From positions 17,256-58,964 of the forward strand of contig JANQYI010000031.1 of the NCBI GenBank assembly GCA_030728985.1: a DNA stretch of 41,709 nt, read 5' to 3'. The notes under the pieces were generated by a model. The model was not told the DNA's origin and ran no database searches. It saw only the letters and a list, made by a program, of their open reading frames with translations. Below, one piece after another: positions 19,577 to 28,196 of this stretch. A program made the position numbers and the translations under genes. This DNA comes from Burkholderiaceae bacterium (GTDB lineage Bacteria; Pseudomonadota; Gammaproteobacteria; Burkholderiales; Burkholderiaceae_B). The stretch's first letter is position 1. The number at the start of each line of letters is the position of its first letter.

Positions 19577-20083
19577 CTATGTAGGGGTAATGACCCATCG
19601 AAGCGCCCAAACTAGGGCCACGTAGCGTCCAAATTTACCGATTGCGATGTAAACCACGCAGGGCCAAAAAGGTAGCCTGAGCCAACCCGCGACCGCGCAG
19701 AGAGGGTCTCCCACGACAGGCAGCCATGCCAACAACAATACCGGGGCACCAAAGCGCTGCACCCACTTTTCTGCCCGGACGCGCTCAGGGGTCAGCACGG
19801 GGGGGGGCGCACGGGTTGATGCAACGCTCGCCGAGCTCGAATGCTTTCGCTGCCGCCAACGACCAAAGATGCCATGCGCCCCGGCACCCATGGCGTAGCT
19901 GACGAGCGACCCAAGGGTGTTGCCCATTGTCGCCACCAAAATCGCAGGCCAAACCATCTCAGGAAACACCGCCAGGTATCCCAATAACACGGGCTCTGAG
20001 CCAAGCGGCAAAATCGTTGCCGCCAACAAGCTCACCATGAATACGGCCGGCAAACCCACGCCAGGCATTGACAGCCAGGTCAA
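19577..20083 (-). CDS. yqaA: YqaA-family inner-membrane protein (DedA/VTT-like)
   Basis: A 168-residue membrane protein with family motifs LLAATILPLGSEPVLLGYL, ATMGNTLGSLVSYAMG, KWVQRFGAPVLLLAWLPVVGDPLCAVAGWLRLP and GKFGRYVALVWAL. The conventional start is TTG 20083 with no ribosome site; the frame stays open to a stop at 20120-20122, and a CTG at 20107 has GGGAG six bases upstream, giving a family-like N-terminus (see findings). A low-complexity insert of a dozen residues (HSSSASVASTRAPPPV) carries a run of nine C on the coding strand. Function is unknown; YqaA relatives are often placed near DedA lipid scramblases. Confidence 0.85.
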   Translation of the reverse strand: MTWLSMPGVGLPAVFMVSLLAATILPLGSEPVLLGYLAVFPEMVWPAILVATMGNTLGSLVSYAMGAGAHGIFGRWRQRKHSSSASVASTRAPPPVLTPERVRAEKWVQRFGAPVLLLAWLPVVGDPLCAVAGWLRLPFWPCVVYIAIGKFGRYVALVWALRWVITPT

Positions 20084-20146
20084 AAAGTCTTGTATCAGCG
20101 TGTCCAGAACAAACTCCCGTCAGCACAGGTCAAGTCAAAGTCCCCG

Positions 20147-20155
20147 TGGGATAAT
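20147..20155 (+). promoter_or_regulatory. Possible extended -10 promoter for ilvA
   Basis: TGGGATAAT: a TGn extension before GATAAT, about 33 bases upstream of the ilvA ATG. No convincing -35 box is visible, which extended -10 promoters can tolerate. A start site near 20162 would give a leader of about 27 bases containing the ribosome site. Confidence 0.4.
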
Positions 20156-20188
20156 GTCGCATCAGTGCGCAGTCTTCTCAGGAACATC

Positions 20189-21697
20189 ATGACTACGGAT
20201 TATCTCAGACGTATCCTTACTTCAAAAGTGTATGACGTTGCGGTCGAAACACCGTTGGAATACGCCCCTCTACTCTCTCAGCGCATCGGCAATACCGTGT
20301 TACTCAAGCGCGAGGACACCCAATCCGTCTTTAGTTTCAAACTGCGAGGCGCCTACAACAAAATGGCCCATCTGCCCAAGGCCGCTCTCGCCCGCGGCGT
20401 GATCGCTGCCTCCGCGGGCAACCATGCCCAAGGCGTCGCCTTAGCCGCCAAGCGTCTTGGCTGCAGGGCTGTGATCGTCATGCCCACGACGACGCCAGGT
20501 GTTAAAACAGACGCGGTCCGCGCGCTAGGCGCCGAGGTCGTGCTTCACGGCGACAGTTTTAGCGACGCGTATGGACATGCACTGACTCTAGAAAAAAAAC
20601 AGCAGTTAACCTTTGTCCATCCCTTTGATGACCCGGATGTCATCGCAGGCCAAGGCACTATTGGTATGGAAATTTTGCGCCAATACGCCGAACCTATCGA
20701 AGCGATTTTCGTGGCGATTGGTGGTGGCGGCCTGATCAGTGGCATCGCCGCTTTTGTTAAACAAATTCGGCCAGATATCAAGGTGATTGGTGTGCAGACC
20801 GTCGATTCCGATGCCATGGTGCGCAGCGTGCGCGCCGGGCGCCGGATCACTCTGACCGATGTCGGACTGTTCTCTGATGGCACCGCCGTCAAACAAGTCG
20901 GGGTTGAAACCTTTCGCCTGACCCGCGAGCTGGTGGACGACTATGTCATTGTCGACACGGACGCCATCTGCGCGGCGATCAAAGACGTTTTTCAAGATAC
21001 CCGCAGCGTCTTGGAACCCGCGGGTGCGCTCGCTCTCGCAGGCGCCAAGCAATATGCCGCCGAGCACAAACTCAAGGGCAAAACGCTTGTCGCGATCGCT
21101 TGCGGGGCCAACATGAATTTCGACCGTTTACGCTTTGTCGCAGAGCGTGCGGAGGTGGGAGAGGCGCGCGAAGCCATTTTTGCTGTGACGCTACCTGAAC
21201 AGCGCGGCAGCTTCAGAGCTTTTTGCGAGCTGGTCGGCAACCGCAATGTCACTGAGTTTAATTACCGCATTTCAGATTCCACCTCGGCCTATGTTTTTGT
21301 CGGCATCCAAGTATCCTCACTGGGGGAGCCCAACAAAATCGCGAACAACTTTCGCAAGCACGGCTTTGACACGCTGGATCTGACCCACGATGAAATGGCT
21401 AAAACCCACTTGCGTCATATGGTGGGTGGCCGCTCCAACCTCGCAGGCAACGAATTGCTTTATCGTTTCGAATTCCCCGAGCGACCTGGGGCCTTGATGC
21501 GTTTTCTAAATTCGATGAAGCCCGAATGGAATATCAGTCTATTCCACTACCGTAATCAAGGTGCGGACTACGGTCAGATTCTGATTGGCATTCAAGTCCC
21601 ATCAGGTAGCAAAAAGGCCTTTAAGGCCTTCCTCGAAGAGGTCGGCTACCCGCATTGGAACGAGTCCGATAACCCTGCCTATAAATTATTTTTATAG
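20189..21697 (+). CDS. ilvA: Threonine ammonia-lyase, biosynthetic (IlvA)
   Basis: PLP enzyme that deaminates threonine to 2-oxobutanoate, first step of isoleucine synthesis. The 502-residue product has the catalytic domain with the PLP lysine in SVFSFKLRGAYNKM, the SAGNHAQGVAL loop, and the glycine-rich FVAIGGGGLISGIAAF, followed by two ACT-like regulatory domains (AIFAVTLPEQRGSFRAFCEL and LLYRFEFPERPGALMRFLNS) that bind isoleucine and valine. Length matches the long biosynthetic form. ATG 20189 follows CAGGAA by five bases; the longer frame to 20090 is not coding. It faces apt tail to tail. Confidence 0.97.
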   Translation: MTTDYLRRILTSKVYDVAVETPLEYAPLLSQRIGNTVLLKREDTQSVFSFKLRGAYNKMAHLPKAALARGVIAASAGNHAQGVALAAKRLGCRAVIVMPTTTPGVKTDAVRALGAEVVLHGDSFSDAYGHALTLEKKQQLTFVHPFDDPDVIAGQGTIGMEILRQYAEPIEAIFVAIGGGGLISGIAAFVKQIRPDIKVIGVQTVDSDAMVRSVRAGRRITLTDVGLFSDGTAVKQVGVETFRLTRELVDDYVIVDTDAICAAIKDVFQDTRSVLEPAGALALAGAKQYAAEHKLKGKTLVAIACGANMNFDRLRFVAERAEVGEAREAIFAVTLPEQRGSFRAFCELVGNRNVTEFNYRISDSTSAYVFVGIQVSSLGEPNKIANNFRKHGFDTLDLTHDEMAKTHLRHMVGGRSNLAGNELLYRFEFPERPGALMRFLNSMKPEWNISLFHYRNQGADYGQILIGIQVPSGSKKAFKAFLEEVGYPHWNESDNPAYKLFL

Positions 21698-21733
21698 TTA
21701 TTTTTATAGCGCTCGCTCGGGCGCGACGGCCAA

Positions 21734-22300
21734 TCAGTCTCCACTAAACTGACACACACTAAAAAAAGGTGTGTCAGTTTTAGCGATTTTGCTCGAGCCA
21801 CCGAGATCAGGCAGATCCACAATCGCCGCAGCCTCGACCACATTACCGCCGAGCAACTGCAACAGCTTGATGGCGGCCAGCATGGTGCCGCCCGTCGCGA
21901 CCAAATCATCCACCAACAAAACCCGCTGCCCTGGCTTGACCGCATCTTGATGCACCTCGACTGTCGCGTCGGCGTACTCAAGGCTGTAGGACTGCGCCAC
22001 GGTTTTATGTGGCAGCTTTCCTTCTTTGCGAACAGGCACAAAGCCAACACCCAAGGCGTAAGCCAGCGCGCTTCCAAAAATAAACCCCCGTGCATCGATG
22101 CCAACGACCACATCGATGCGTTGACGCATATGGCGATAGACAAAAATATCGATCAACACACGAAAGGCCCTTGGGTCTTGGAGCAACGGCGTGATGTCAC
22201 GAAACATCACGCCTGGTTTGGGCCAGTTCGGAATCGTCCGGATCAACCCCCGTACAACTTCCATCGAATCCTGATGGGGGGCAATGATTGGCATGATCAT
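21734..22300 (-). CDS. apt: Adenine phosphoribosyltransferase
   Basis: Salvages adenine with PRPP to AMP. The 188-residue product shows [49 protein letters not shown], and the PRPP-binding [18 protein letters not shown]. Starts are ATG 22300 or ATG 22294; GGAG lies nine bases before the first. The C-terminal 11 codons contain a hairpin that probably serves as the terminator of convergent ilvA; the encoded tail (TPFFSVCQF) still fits the family. Confidence 0.95.
   Translation of the reverse strand: MIMPIIAPHQDSMEVVRGLIRTIPNWPKPGVMFRDITPLLQDPRAFRVLIDIFVYRHMRQRIDVVVGIDARGFIFGSALAYALGVGFVPVRKEGKLPHKTVAQSYSLEYADATVEVHQDAVKPGQRVLLVDDLVATGGTMLAAIKLLQLLGGNVVEAAAIVDLPDLGGSSKIAKTDTPFFSVCQFSGD
21746..21780 (+). 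terminator. Terminator-like hairpin for ilvA, lying inside the 3' end of apt
   Basis: AAACTGACACAC, loop ACTAAAAAAAG, GTGTGTCAGTTT: a perfect 12-bp stem ending in a T-run on the plus strand. It begins 49 bases after the ilvA stop and lies within the coding end of apt on the other strand. Confidence 0.6.
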
Positions 22301-22346
22301 GAGGTAGTGCTCCGCAAGGGGTAAGCCGTAAATGAGAAGAAGTAGT

Positions 22347-23615
22347 TTAAGCGGCTTTCACACGAATCGCGCCAGAAACACGCAAGGCCTTGGCACGCGC
22401 CTGATCCACAGACACATCCGTGGCCAACGCCACCCCCATGCGCCGCTTCACAAATGACTCAGGCTTGCCAAACAAGCGCAGATCGGTTCCGGGTTCAGCC
22501 AAGGCCTCGGCAACCCCTTCGTAACGAATCGCCTGAGCTTCGATCCCGCCATAAATCACACTACTCGCCGCAGGTGCGCGCAAGGAGGTGTCCACAGGCA
22601 AGCCTAACAAGGCGCGGGCATGCAATTCAAACTCGCTTTGTCCCTGTGACATTAGGGTCACTAAACCCGTGTCGTGCGGGCGTGGACTGACCTCGGAGAA
22701 CCAAACCTCGTCACCCGAGACGAACAACTCCACGCCAAACAAGCCTTGTCCGCCCAAATTGTCGGTCACCTTGCGAGCGATGTGTTGCGCGCGCTCAAGC
22801 GCCCGAGGCGACATGGGCTGAGGCTGCCAACTTTCTACATAATCACCGCCAACCTGCAGATGGCCGATCGGTTCGCAAAAATGGGTCTCGACCTGACCGT
22901 TCAGGCCTCGAGCACGAACCGTCAACAGCGTAATTTCATACTCAAAGTCAATAAACCCCTCGACAATAATGCGGCTGCCCTCAACCCGGGCGCCTTCTTT
23001 GGCGATATTCCAGGCGGACGCGATATCCTCTGAGCTGCGCAAGACGGACTGTCCCTTGCCTGACGAAGACATCACAGGCTTGACCAGGCAGGGAAAACCG
23101 ACGACAGCGGTTGCCTCTGCCAACGACACTAAGGAATCCGCAAAGCGGTAGGGCGAAGTCGGTAATCCGAGCGTTTCGGCGGCGAGTCGACGAATGCCTT
23201 CGCGATTCATGGTGAGTTGCGCCGCCCGAGCGGTCGGTGTGACTCGCACCGTGCCGGCCGCCTCAAGCTCGACCAACAAATCCGTAGCAATCGCCTCGAT
23301 TTCGGGCACGATCAAGTGGGGTCGCTCTTTTTCAATCACCGCACGCAAAGCAACTTTATCGGTCATCGCCACCACATAGGATCGATGTGCCACCTGTTGG
23401 CCGGGGGCATCGGCATAGCGGTCGACCGCAATGACCTCGACCCCCAGACGCTGAAGGGCCAGAATGACCTCTTTGCCCAGCTCGCCAGCCCCCAACAACA
23501 TGACTTTGAGCGCCGCACCGGACAAAGGGGTGCCAAAAACAGCTGCGTAAGGCGCGAGCGCCGCGGCAGGCGACCCAGCAGCGGCGGCAGATGAAATATG
23601 TGTGGGCGTTGTCAT
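22347..23615 (-). CDS. purT: Formate-dependent phosphoribosylglycinamide formyltransferase PurT
   Basis: ATP-grasp enzyme that makes formyl-GAR from GAR, formate and ATP in purine synthesis. The 422-residue product shows [37 protein letters not shown], the ATP-grasp loop [34 protein letters not shown], and [20 protein letters not shown] 23615 starts a short Ala-rich leader of about 35 residues not found in E. coli PurT (392 residues); a longer frame to 23672 lacks support. GGA lies seven bases upstream. A CATAAT box sits ten bases before the ATG. Confidence 0.96.
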   Translation of the reverse strand: MTTPTHISSAAAAGSPAAALAPYAAVFGTPLSGAALKVMLLGAGELGKEVILALQRLGVEVIAVDRYADAPGQQVAHRSYVVAMTDKVALRAVIEKERPHLIVPEIEAIATDLLVELEAAGTVRVTPTARAAQLTMNREGIRRLAAETLGLPTSPYRFADSLVSLAEATAVVGFPCLVKPVMSSSGKGQSVLRSSEDIASAWNIAKEGARVEGSRIIVEGFIDFEYEITLLTVRARGLNGQVETHFCEPIGHLQVGGDYVESWQPQPMSPRALERAQHIARKVTDNLGGQGLFGVELFVSGDEVWFSEVSPRPHDTGLVTLMSQGQSEFELHARALLGLPVDTSLRAPAASSVIYGGIEAQAIRYEGVAEALAEPGTDLRLFGKPESFVKRRMGVALATDVSVDQARAKALRVSGAIRVKAA

Positions 23616-23724
23616 GGAAAATCCAATTATGGAAGCAAAGACGCGCCAGATTGCCACAGCGCGTAACCTCACGCAACCACCTCCAAAATCCGCATGCCAG
23701 ACCTGAAACGATTAAACTTGAGCT

Positions 23725-24762
23725 ATGTCCTCTAAGATCCCGCCTAAAACAACGCCGCTCCATATGCGCGACGAGCAGACCAACAGTGTCAGCCCTGCCA
23801 CAGCGGCGCTGGCCTCGGCCGAACGCACCCTCACGCTCGAGGCTCAGGCCATTCTCGAGCTCAAAAATCGCCTCGACGAGGGCTTCGTCCAAGCGGTCGC
23901 ACTGATTCTCGGCTGCTCCGGACGTGTCGTGGTTTGTGGTCTTGGTAAAACAGGCCACATCGCACGCAAAATTGCGGCGACCTTCGCGTCCACCGGCACA
24001 CCAGCTTTTTTCTTGCACGCGGCCGAGGCCATCCATGGCGACATCGGCATGTTGGGCGGACAAGACCTCCTGATCGCGCTGTCTTATTCCGGTAATGGTC
24101 AAGAATTACTCACTATATTACCCGCGGCGCACCGGCTAGGCGTTCAGGTCATCGCCATCACGGGCAATGCGCAATCCGAGCTCGCGAAACTTGCCGAAGT
24201 CCACCTCGACATCAGCGTGACGCAAGAAGCCTGCCCACTCAATCTCGCTCCAACGGCAAGCACCACCACCGCCCTCGCTTTAGGGGATGCGCTTGCCGTT
24301 GCCTGTCTCGAAGCGCGCGGTTTTGGCCATGAGGATTTTGCCCGCTCACATCCCGGAGGCGCACTCGGCAGACGCCTCTTACTGCGTGTTTCGGATGTGA
24401 TGCGTAGTGGCGATGCCGTACCCGCCGTTGCTGCCGACGCCTCAGTTTTTCAAGCGCTAGAAGAAATCTCCCGCAAGGGCATGGGCATGACCGCGGTGCT
24501 CGATGCCAAGGGTTGCGCCATCGGTATCTTTACTGATGGCGACCTGCGTCGCCTGATCGAGCGCAAGGGCGACCTGCGCAATGCCATGGTCACAGAAGGC
24601 ATGTCACGCAGTCCGCGACATATCGCTGCCGAGGCTTTAGCCGTTGATGCCGCCACCCTGATGGACCGCCACCGCCTCAACCAAATGCTGGTCGCTGATG
24701 CGGCGGGCAGGCTCACAGGCGCCCTGCACATGCATGACCTGATGGCCGCCAAGGTTGTTTGA
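23725..24762 (+). CDS. kdsD: Arabinose-5-phosphate isomerase KdsD
   Basis: Makes D-arabinose 5-phosphate from ribulose 5-phosphate, first step to Kdo of LPS. The 345-residue product has a SIS domain (VVVCGLGKTGHIARKIAATFASTGTPAFF, LSYSGNGQELL, ALGDALAVACLEARGF, SHPGGALGRRLLLRVSDVM) and two CBS repeats (about 225-345). ATG 23764 is an alternative start. It is first of a run kdsD-kdsC-lptC-lptA-lptB that joins Kdo synthesis to LPS transport. Divergent from purT; the 109-base gap shows no clear -35/-10 pair. Confidence 0.96.
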   Translation: MSSKIPPKTTPLHMRDEQTNSVSPATAALASAERTLTLEAQAILELKNRLDEGFVQAVALILGCSGRVVVCGLGKTGHIARKIAATFASTGTPAFFLHAAEAIHGDIGMLGGQDLLIALSYSGNGQELLTILPAAHRLGVQVIAITGNAQSELAKLAEVHLDISVTQEACPLNLAPTASTTTALALGDALAVACLEARGFGHEDFARSHPGGALGRRLLLRVSDVMRSGDAVPAVAADASVFQALEEISRKGMGMTAVLDAKGCAIGIFTDGDLRRLIERKGDLRNAMVTEGMSRSPRHIAAEALAVDAATLMDRHRLNQMLVADAAGRLTGALHMHDLMAAKVV

Positions 24763-24772
24763 GATCACGTTC

Positions 24773-25372
24773 ATGAATAAACCCCATTCCATTCCCCATC
24801 CTGCCGAAGCATTAGTGTTGGCGCGCACTCCAGCCGCGCTGCGAGAGCGCCTCGCGCAAATCAAACTGATGGTATTCGATGTCGATGGCGTACTCACAGA
24901 CGGTAGCCTTTGGTACGGTGAGCAAGGCGAAATGTTCAAACGCTTTAACGCACTCGACGGCCATGGCTTAAAGATGCTCACAACCAGCGGTATCAAAGTC
25001 GCACTGGTGACAGGCCGCGAAGGCCCGATCGTCGACCGTCGTGCCGCTGAACTGGGGCTCGGGGACGTCATGCAAAACGTCCGCGATAAGGGCGCAGCGT
25101 TAAATGAGCTTGTGGCGCGACACCGCCTCACCCTCGAAGAGGCTGGCTTTATGGGCGATGATCTCATCGATTTACCCGCCATGCAACGCGCCGGTTTTGC
25201 CGCTAGCGTGCCAGATGCGCCGGCCTATGTGACCCAAGCGGCTCACTGGACCGCGACCAAAGCAGGCGGAAAAGGCGCTGTACGTGAATGTTGCGACTTA
25301 ATCTTGGCCTCTCAAGGTCGACTCGGATACTTTTTTCAACCAGGGCGCCTCGGCCCCGGCACCATTCAATGA
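24773..25372 (+). CDS. kdsC: 3-deoxy-D-manno-octulosonate 8-phosphate phosphatase KdsC
   Basis: HAD-family phosphatase that releases Kdo from Kdo 8-phosphate. The 199-residue product shows the nucleophile motif LMVFDVDGVLTDGSLWYGE, FNALDGHGLKML, VALVTGREGPIVDRRAAELG, and the metal-binding GFMGDDLIDLPAM. ATG 24773 was chosen; a TTG at 24755 would overlap kdsD by eight bases. Ten bases separate it from lptC. Confidence 0.95.
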   Translation: MNKPHSIPHPAEALVLARTPAALRERLAQIKLMVFDVDGVLTDGSLWYGEQGEMFKRFNALDGHGLKMLTTSGIKVALVTGREGPIVDRRAAELGLGDVMQNVRDKGAALNELVARHRLTLEEAGFMGDDLIDLPAMQRAGFAASVPDAPAYVTQAAHWTATKAGGKGAVRECCDLILASQGRLGYFFQPGRLGPGTIQ

Positions 25373-25382
25373 CCGCGACCCC

Positions 25383-26000
25383 ATGAAAGAACGCGCCTCC
25401 ATCGTCGTCTCGATTTTCATCCTCACCCTGCTGGTGATGGGGACGTGGTGGGCAGCCGACTACTCTCAGCGCGCGGTCCAGATTGATCCTCCGAGCCGAC
25501 TGACCCACGAGCGCGACACCTGGGCACAAAAAATCGTCTTGGTGCGGACTGATGAAAAGGGGATTGTGATTCATCGCCTCGAGGGCGACCTGATGGAGCA
25601 CTTTCCTGACGATAAATCCTACGAGCTTCAGGCACCGCGCGCTTTTGCCCTCAGAGAAGCAAACCCGCTGACAGTCGCCACCGCCAACGTCGCATTCATT
25701 TACGATGAAGGCGACCGCATCATCTTGCGCGGAGACGCAGTGCTGCTGCGCCTTGGCGATGCCGAACGTCAACCGCTCAATTTTCGCAGCCAAGAAATCA
25801 CGACGCTGGTGGATCAAGACCTCGCCTACACCGATCTGCCCGCCGTCGCCACAAGCGGTCGCTCCCGAATGTCCGGTATTGGCATGCGCTTTAACAATGC
25901 CACGCAACAATTAGACGTGTTTAAATCGACCGAAGTTGATATCGCCCCCAAAGACCAGCGCGAGGGCGCCGAGCCTCCTGCACAACGAGCCAACCCATGA
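25383..26000 (+). CDS. lptC: LPS export protein LptC
   Basis: Inner-membrane, single-pass protein that links LptBFG to LptA in LPS transport. The 205-residue product has an N-terminal membrane helix (IVVSIFILTLLVMGTWWAADY) and a periplasmic beta-jellyroll (RDTWAQKIVLVRTDEKGIVIH, HFPDDKSYELQAPRAFAL, DLAYTDLPAVATSGRSRMSG). It overlaps lptA by ATGA. Context between kdsC and lptA settles the call. Confidence 0.93.
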   Translation: MKERASIVVSIFILTLLVMGTWWAADYSQRAVQIDPPSRLTHERDTWAQKIVLVRTDEKGIVIHRLEGDLMEHFPDDKSYELQAPRAFALREANPLTVATANVAFIYDEGDRIILRGDAVLLRLGDAERQPLNFRSQEITTLVDQDLAYTDLPAVATSGRSRMSGIGMRFNNATQQLDVFKSTEVDIAPKDQREGAEPPAQRANP

Positions 26001-26668
26001 TTTTTAAACTTACCCTGTCCACGCTTCATACTCTGATCCTTCTGGCTGGCGTCGCTACCGCGCAAACCCAGCCTGCCGCCCCTGCGAATAGTGGGGCGAC
26101 GTCTCCGGCCACACCCATCGAAGAGCCCAGCACCACGATTTTGTCCGATACCCTGCGCTACGACGACTCTAAAAAAGAAAGCACCTTTACCGGCAAAGTC
26201 GTGATGACGCGAGGTTTACTGACGCTGAGCTCTGACACGCTGGCCATGCGCGAAGACGCCGATGGCAATCAGTTCGGCATTGCGACCGCCGATCCGGGCA
26301 AGCGTGTGTTCATCCGACAGGTCCGTCCTGAAAATTTTGAGGTCCTCGAGGGTGTGGGCCTCAAGGCAGACTACAACGGCAAAGATGAGATATTTGATTT
26401 GATTGGTCAGGCCGTTGTGACTCGCTACATTTGCGGAAAACATTTTGATACGGTGAGCGGTCAGCAAGTCCGCTACAACCAAAAAACAGATGTTTATCAA
26501 GCCTTCTCCGGTCCCGACTCCTTTAATCCAGACGGACGCGTGCGCTCGGTTGCACAACCCAAAGCCCGCACTGAAGCCGCCATCGCAGCCTGCCGGGCGG
26601 CACAGGCCAATACGCCTTTGCCCGCGCTCACGCCCGCCAGCCCTCCCGCTGTTGCCCCTCGTCCCTAA
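25997..26668 (+). CDS. lptA: Periplasmic LPS transport protein LptA
   Basis: Periplasmic bridge protein of the Lpt pathway. The 223-residue product has a signal peptide ending near GVATAQ, an OstA-type beta-jellyroll (TILSDTLRYDDSKKESTFTG, VVMTRGLLTLSSDTLAMRED, YNGKDEIFDLIGQAVVTRY), and a Pro/Ala-rich tail. It is translation-coupled to lptC and lies 32 bases before lptB. Confidence 0.93.
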   Translation: MIFKLTLSTLHTLILLAGVATAQTQPAAPANSGATSPATPIEEPSTTILSDTLRYDDSKKESTFTGKVVMTRGLLTLSSDTLAMREDADGNQFGIATADPGKRVFIRQVRPENFEVLEGVGLKADYNGKDEIFDLIGQAVVTRYICGKHFDTVSGQQVRYNQKTDVYQAFSGPDSFNPDGRVRSVAQPKARTEAAIAACRAAQANTPLPALTPASPPAVAPRP

Positions 26669-26700
26669 CGCCTTGATTTCAAAAGACCACAAGCTTCTCC

Positions 26701-27492
26701 ATGCAAACATCGCACGCTTCGACTAATTTTGATTCAAAAGCACTCTCCATCCCCGGACAACTGAGCGCGACAGGTCTACGCAAATCCTATGGCGGACGGA
26801 TGGTGGTGCAAGACGTCTCAATCTCAGTCAAAAGCGGTGAAGTCGTCGGACTGCTCGGTCCAAACGGGGCTGGAAAAACAACAAGCTTTTACATGATTGT
26901 CGGCCTGGTCGCCGCCGACGCCGGCCGAATCGAAATTGACGATACCATCATCAGCAGCATGCCTATTCACAAACGCGCGCGACTCGGGCTGTCCTACCTG
27001 CCCCAAGATGCCTCGGTATTTAGACGCCTGACTGTCGAGGAAAACATCCGCGCCGTGCTCGAACTGCAAATCGACAACGAGGGCAAAAATTTCTCCTCTA
27101 AAAAAATCGAAGAGCAACTTGATTCCTTGCTCGAAGAATTACAAATCACCCATATCCGTCGCAACAATGCGCTGTCCCTCTCGGGCGGCGAACGTCGGCG
27201 TGTCGAAATCTCCCGCGCGCTGGCCACGCGGCCGCGCTTCATCTTGCTTGACGAACCTTTCGCCGGCGTTGATCCGATCGCAGTAATTGAAATTCAACGC
27301 ATCGTGCGCTTTCTTAAAAGTCGCGGAATCGGTGTTCTGATTACCGACCACAACGTGCGCGAAACTCTGGGCATTTGCGACCGCGCCTATATCATCAGCG
27401 AAGGCAAGGTCTTGACGACTGGGCAACCCGAAGACATCATCAATGACGCCTCTGTGCGTCGTGTCTATTTGGGCGAACACTTCAAGATGTAA
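26701..27492 (+). CDS. lptB: LPS export ABC ATPase LptB
   Basis: ATPase of the LptB2FG extractor. The 263-residue product shows Walker [20 protein letters not shown], the Q-loop region [20 protein letters not shown], signature [16 protein letters not shown], Walker [18 protein letters not shown], the switch histidine in [11 protein letters not shown], and the family ending [12 protein letters not shown]. An extra 20 residues precede the usual start. In related genomes rpoN follows; here a 241-base gap leads to hpf. Confidence 0.96.
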   Translation: MQTSHASTNFDSKALSIPGQLSATGLRKSYGGRMVVQDVSISVKSGEVVGLLGPNGAGKTTSFYMIVGLVAADAGRIEIDDTIISSMPIHKRARLGLSYLPQDASVFRRLTVEENIRAVLELQIDNEGKNFSSKKIEEQLDSLLEELQITHIRRNNALSLSGGERRRVEISRALATRPRFILLDEPFAGVDPIAVIEIQRIVRFLKSRGIGVLITDHNVRETLGICDRAYIISEGKVLTTGQPEDIINDASVRRVYLGEHFKM

Positions 27493-27507
27493 GCCAAATA
27501 GGAAACG

Positions 27508-27564
27508 ATGAGGCGCCCTCTTGGCTTTTCTGCTGCGACGCAACGTCGAAAGTTTTTGTCTTAA
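27508..27564 (+). pseudogene. 18-codon ORF in the rpoN position, possible remnant of the rpoN 3' end
   Basis: ATG 27508 has AGGA five bases upstream and encodes MRRPLGFSAATQRRKFLS. The tail LGFSAATQRRKFLS resembles the extreme C-terminus of sigma-54, for which I recall E. coli ending in SIPPSNQRKQLV. It occupies the place where rpoN should end, between lptB and hpf. The stretch is very short, so chance similarity is possible. The conserved RpoN box (ARRTVAKYR) is absent. Confidence 0.35.
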
Positions 27565-27579
27565 AACTTGTCTTAAAAC
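27556..27579 (+). repeat. Perfect 12-bp tandem repeat after the 18-codon ORF
   Basis: TTGTCTTAAAAC occurs twice in a row (27556-27567 and 27568-27579). The first copy includes the stop codon of the small ORF. Confidence 0.9.
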
Positions 27580-27600
27580 AATAATTAAGTATTTAAACTC

Positions 27601-27628
27601 TTGATTTCTGCACCCAAATCACTAAACT
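27601..27628 (+). promoter_or_regulatory. Possible promoter for hpf
   Basis: TTGATT (27601-27606), 16 bases, TAAACT (27623-27628), inside the AT-rich gap before hpf. TAAAAT (27628-27633) is another -10 option. The leader would be about 100 bases. Match to consensus is moderate. Confidence 0.3.
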
Positions 27629-27733
27629 AAAATCATGACAAATCAGTGAAAGGAGCGCCTCCCAAAAAAATCAGCACGTCAAACCGTTGTAAGTGTTTGC
27701 AGTTCGTTCTATCCCTTATATGGAGAGTACGCA

Positions 27734-28060
27734 ATGAATCTGAACATTACTGGTCACCATCTTGACGTCACCCCAGCCATCCGCGAATACATTCACACAA
27801 AAATGTCGCGTGTCGTGCGCCACTTCGATCACGTGATCGACACACAGGTGATCCTGTCGCTTGAGCCCCTCAAGCACCGAGCGGAACTCACGCTGCATAT
27901 GCGAGGCAAAGACATTCACTGCGAAGCCGCCGAGGACAATCTCTACGCCGCCATTGACCTGCTGATCGACAAGGTCGATCGCAAAGTTCTGCAACACAAG
28001 TCACGCACGCAAGACCATCATCATTTATCAGCTAAACGACAAGTTTTTGAGACTGCATAA
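27734..28060 (+). CDS. hpf: Ribosome hibernation promoting factor Hpf (short form)
   Basis: Binds the 30S subunit and favours 100S ribosome dimers in stationary phase. The 108-residue product is a single Hpf/RaiA domain: NLNITGHHLDVTPAIREYIHTK, VVRHFDHVIDTQVILSL, LTLHMRGKDIHCEAAEDNLYAAI, and a His-rich tail. It lacks the C-terminal dimerisation domain of long HPF. GGAGAG lies about eight bases before ATG 27734. A strong terminator follows, so hpf is probably read apart from ptsN. Confidence 0.95.
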   Translation: MNLNITGHHLDVTPAIREYIHTKMSRVVRHFDHVIDTQVILSLEPLKHRAELTLHMRGKDIHCEAAEDNLYAAIDLLIDKVDRKVLQHKSRTQDHHHLSAKRQVFETA

Positions 28061-28092
28061 ATCTTAGGTCTGACTCGTTATACAGCGCGTCA

Positions 28093-28124
28093 ACATGCCT
28101 GCCCTCCGGCGGGCATGTTTGTTT
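28093..28124 (+). terminator. Intrinsic terminator after hpf
   Basis: ACATGCCTGCC, loop CTCC, GGCGGGCATGT, then TTGTTT: an 11-bp stem with one G-U pair, followed by a U-rich tail. It separates hpf from ptsN. Confidence 0.8.
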
Positions 28125-28183
28125 CCGCCCTCGTGTTCTCGCATGCAACGAAAACAGAATACGCGGGCAGCCGCACTGCAGCA

Positions 28184-28189
28184 TATAAT
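28184..28189 (+). promoter_or_regulatory. Perfect TATAAT box seven bases before the ptsN start
   Basis: TATAAT ends at 28189; the ptsN ATG begins at 28197. Transcription would start at or next to the A of ATG. No good -35 box is seen at 16-18 bases and no ribosome site precedes the ATG. Confidence 0.45.
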
Positions 28190-28196
28190 CAAAAGC

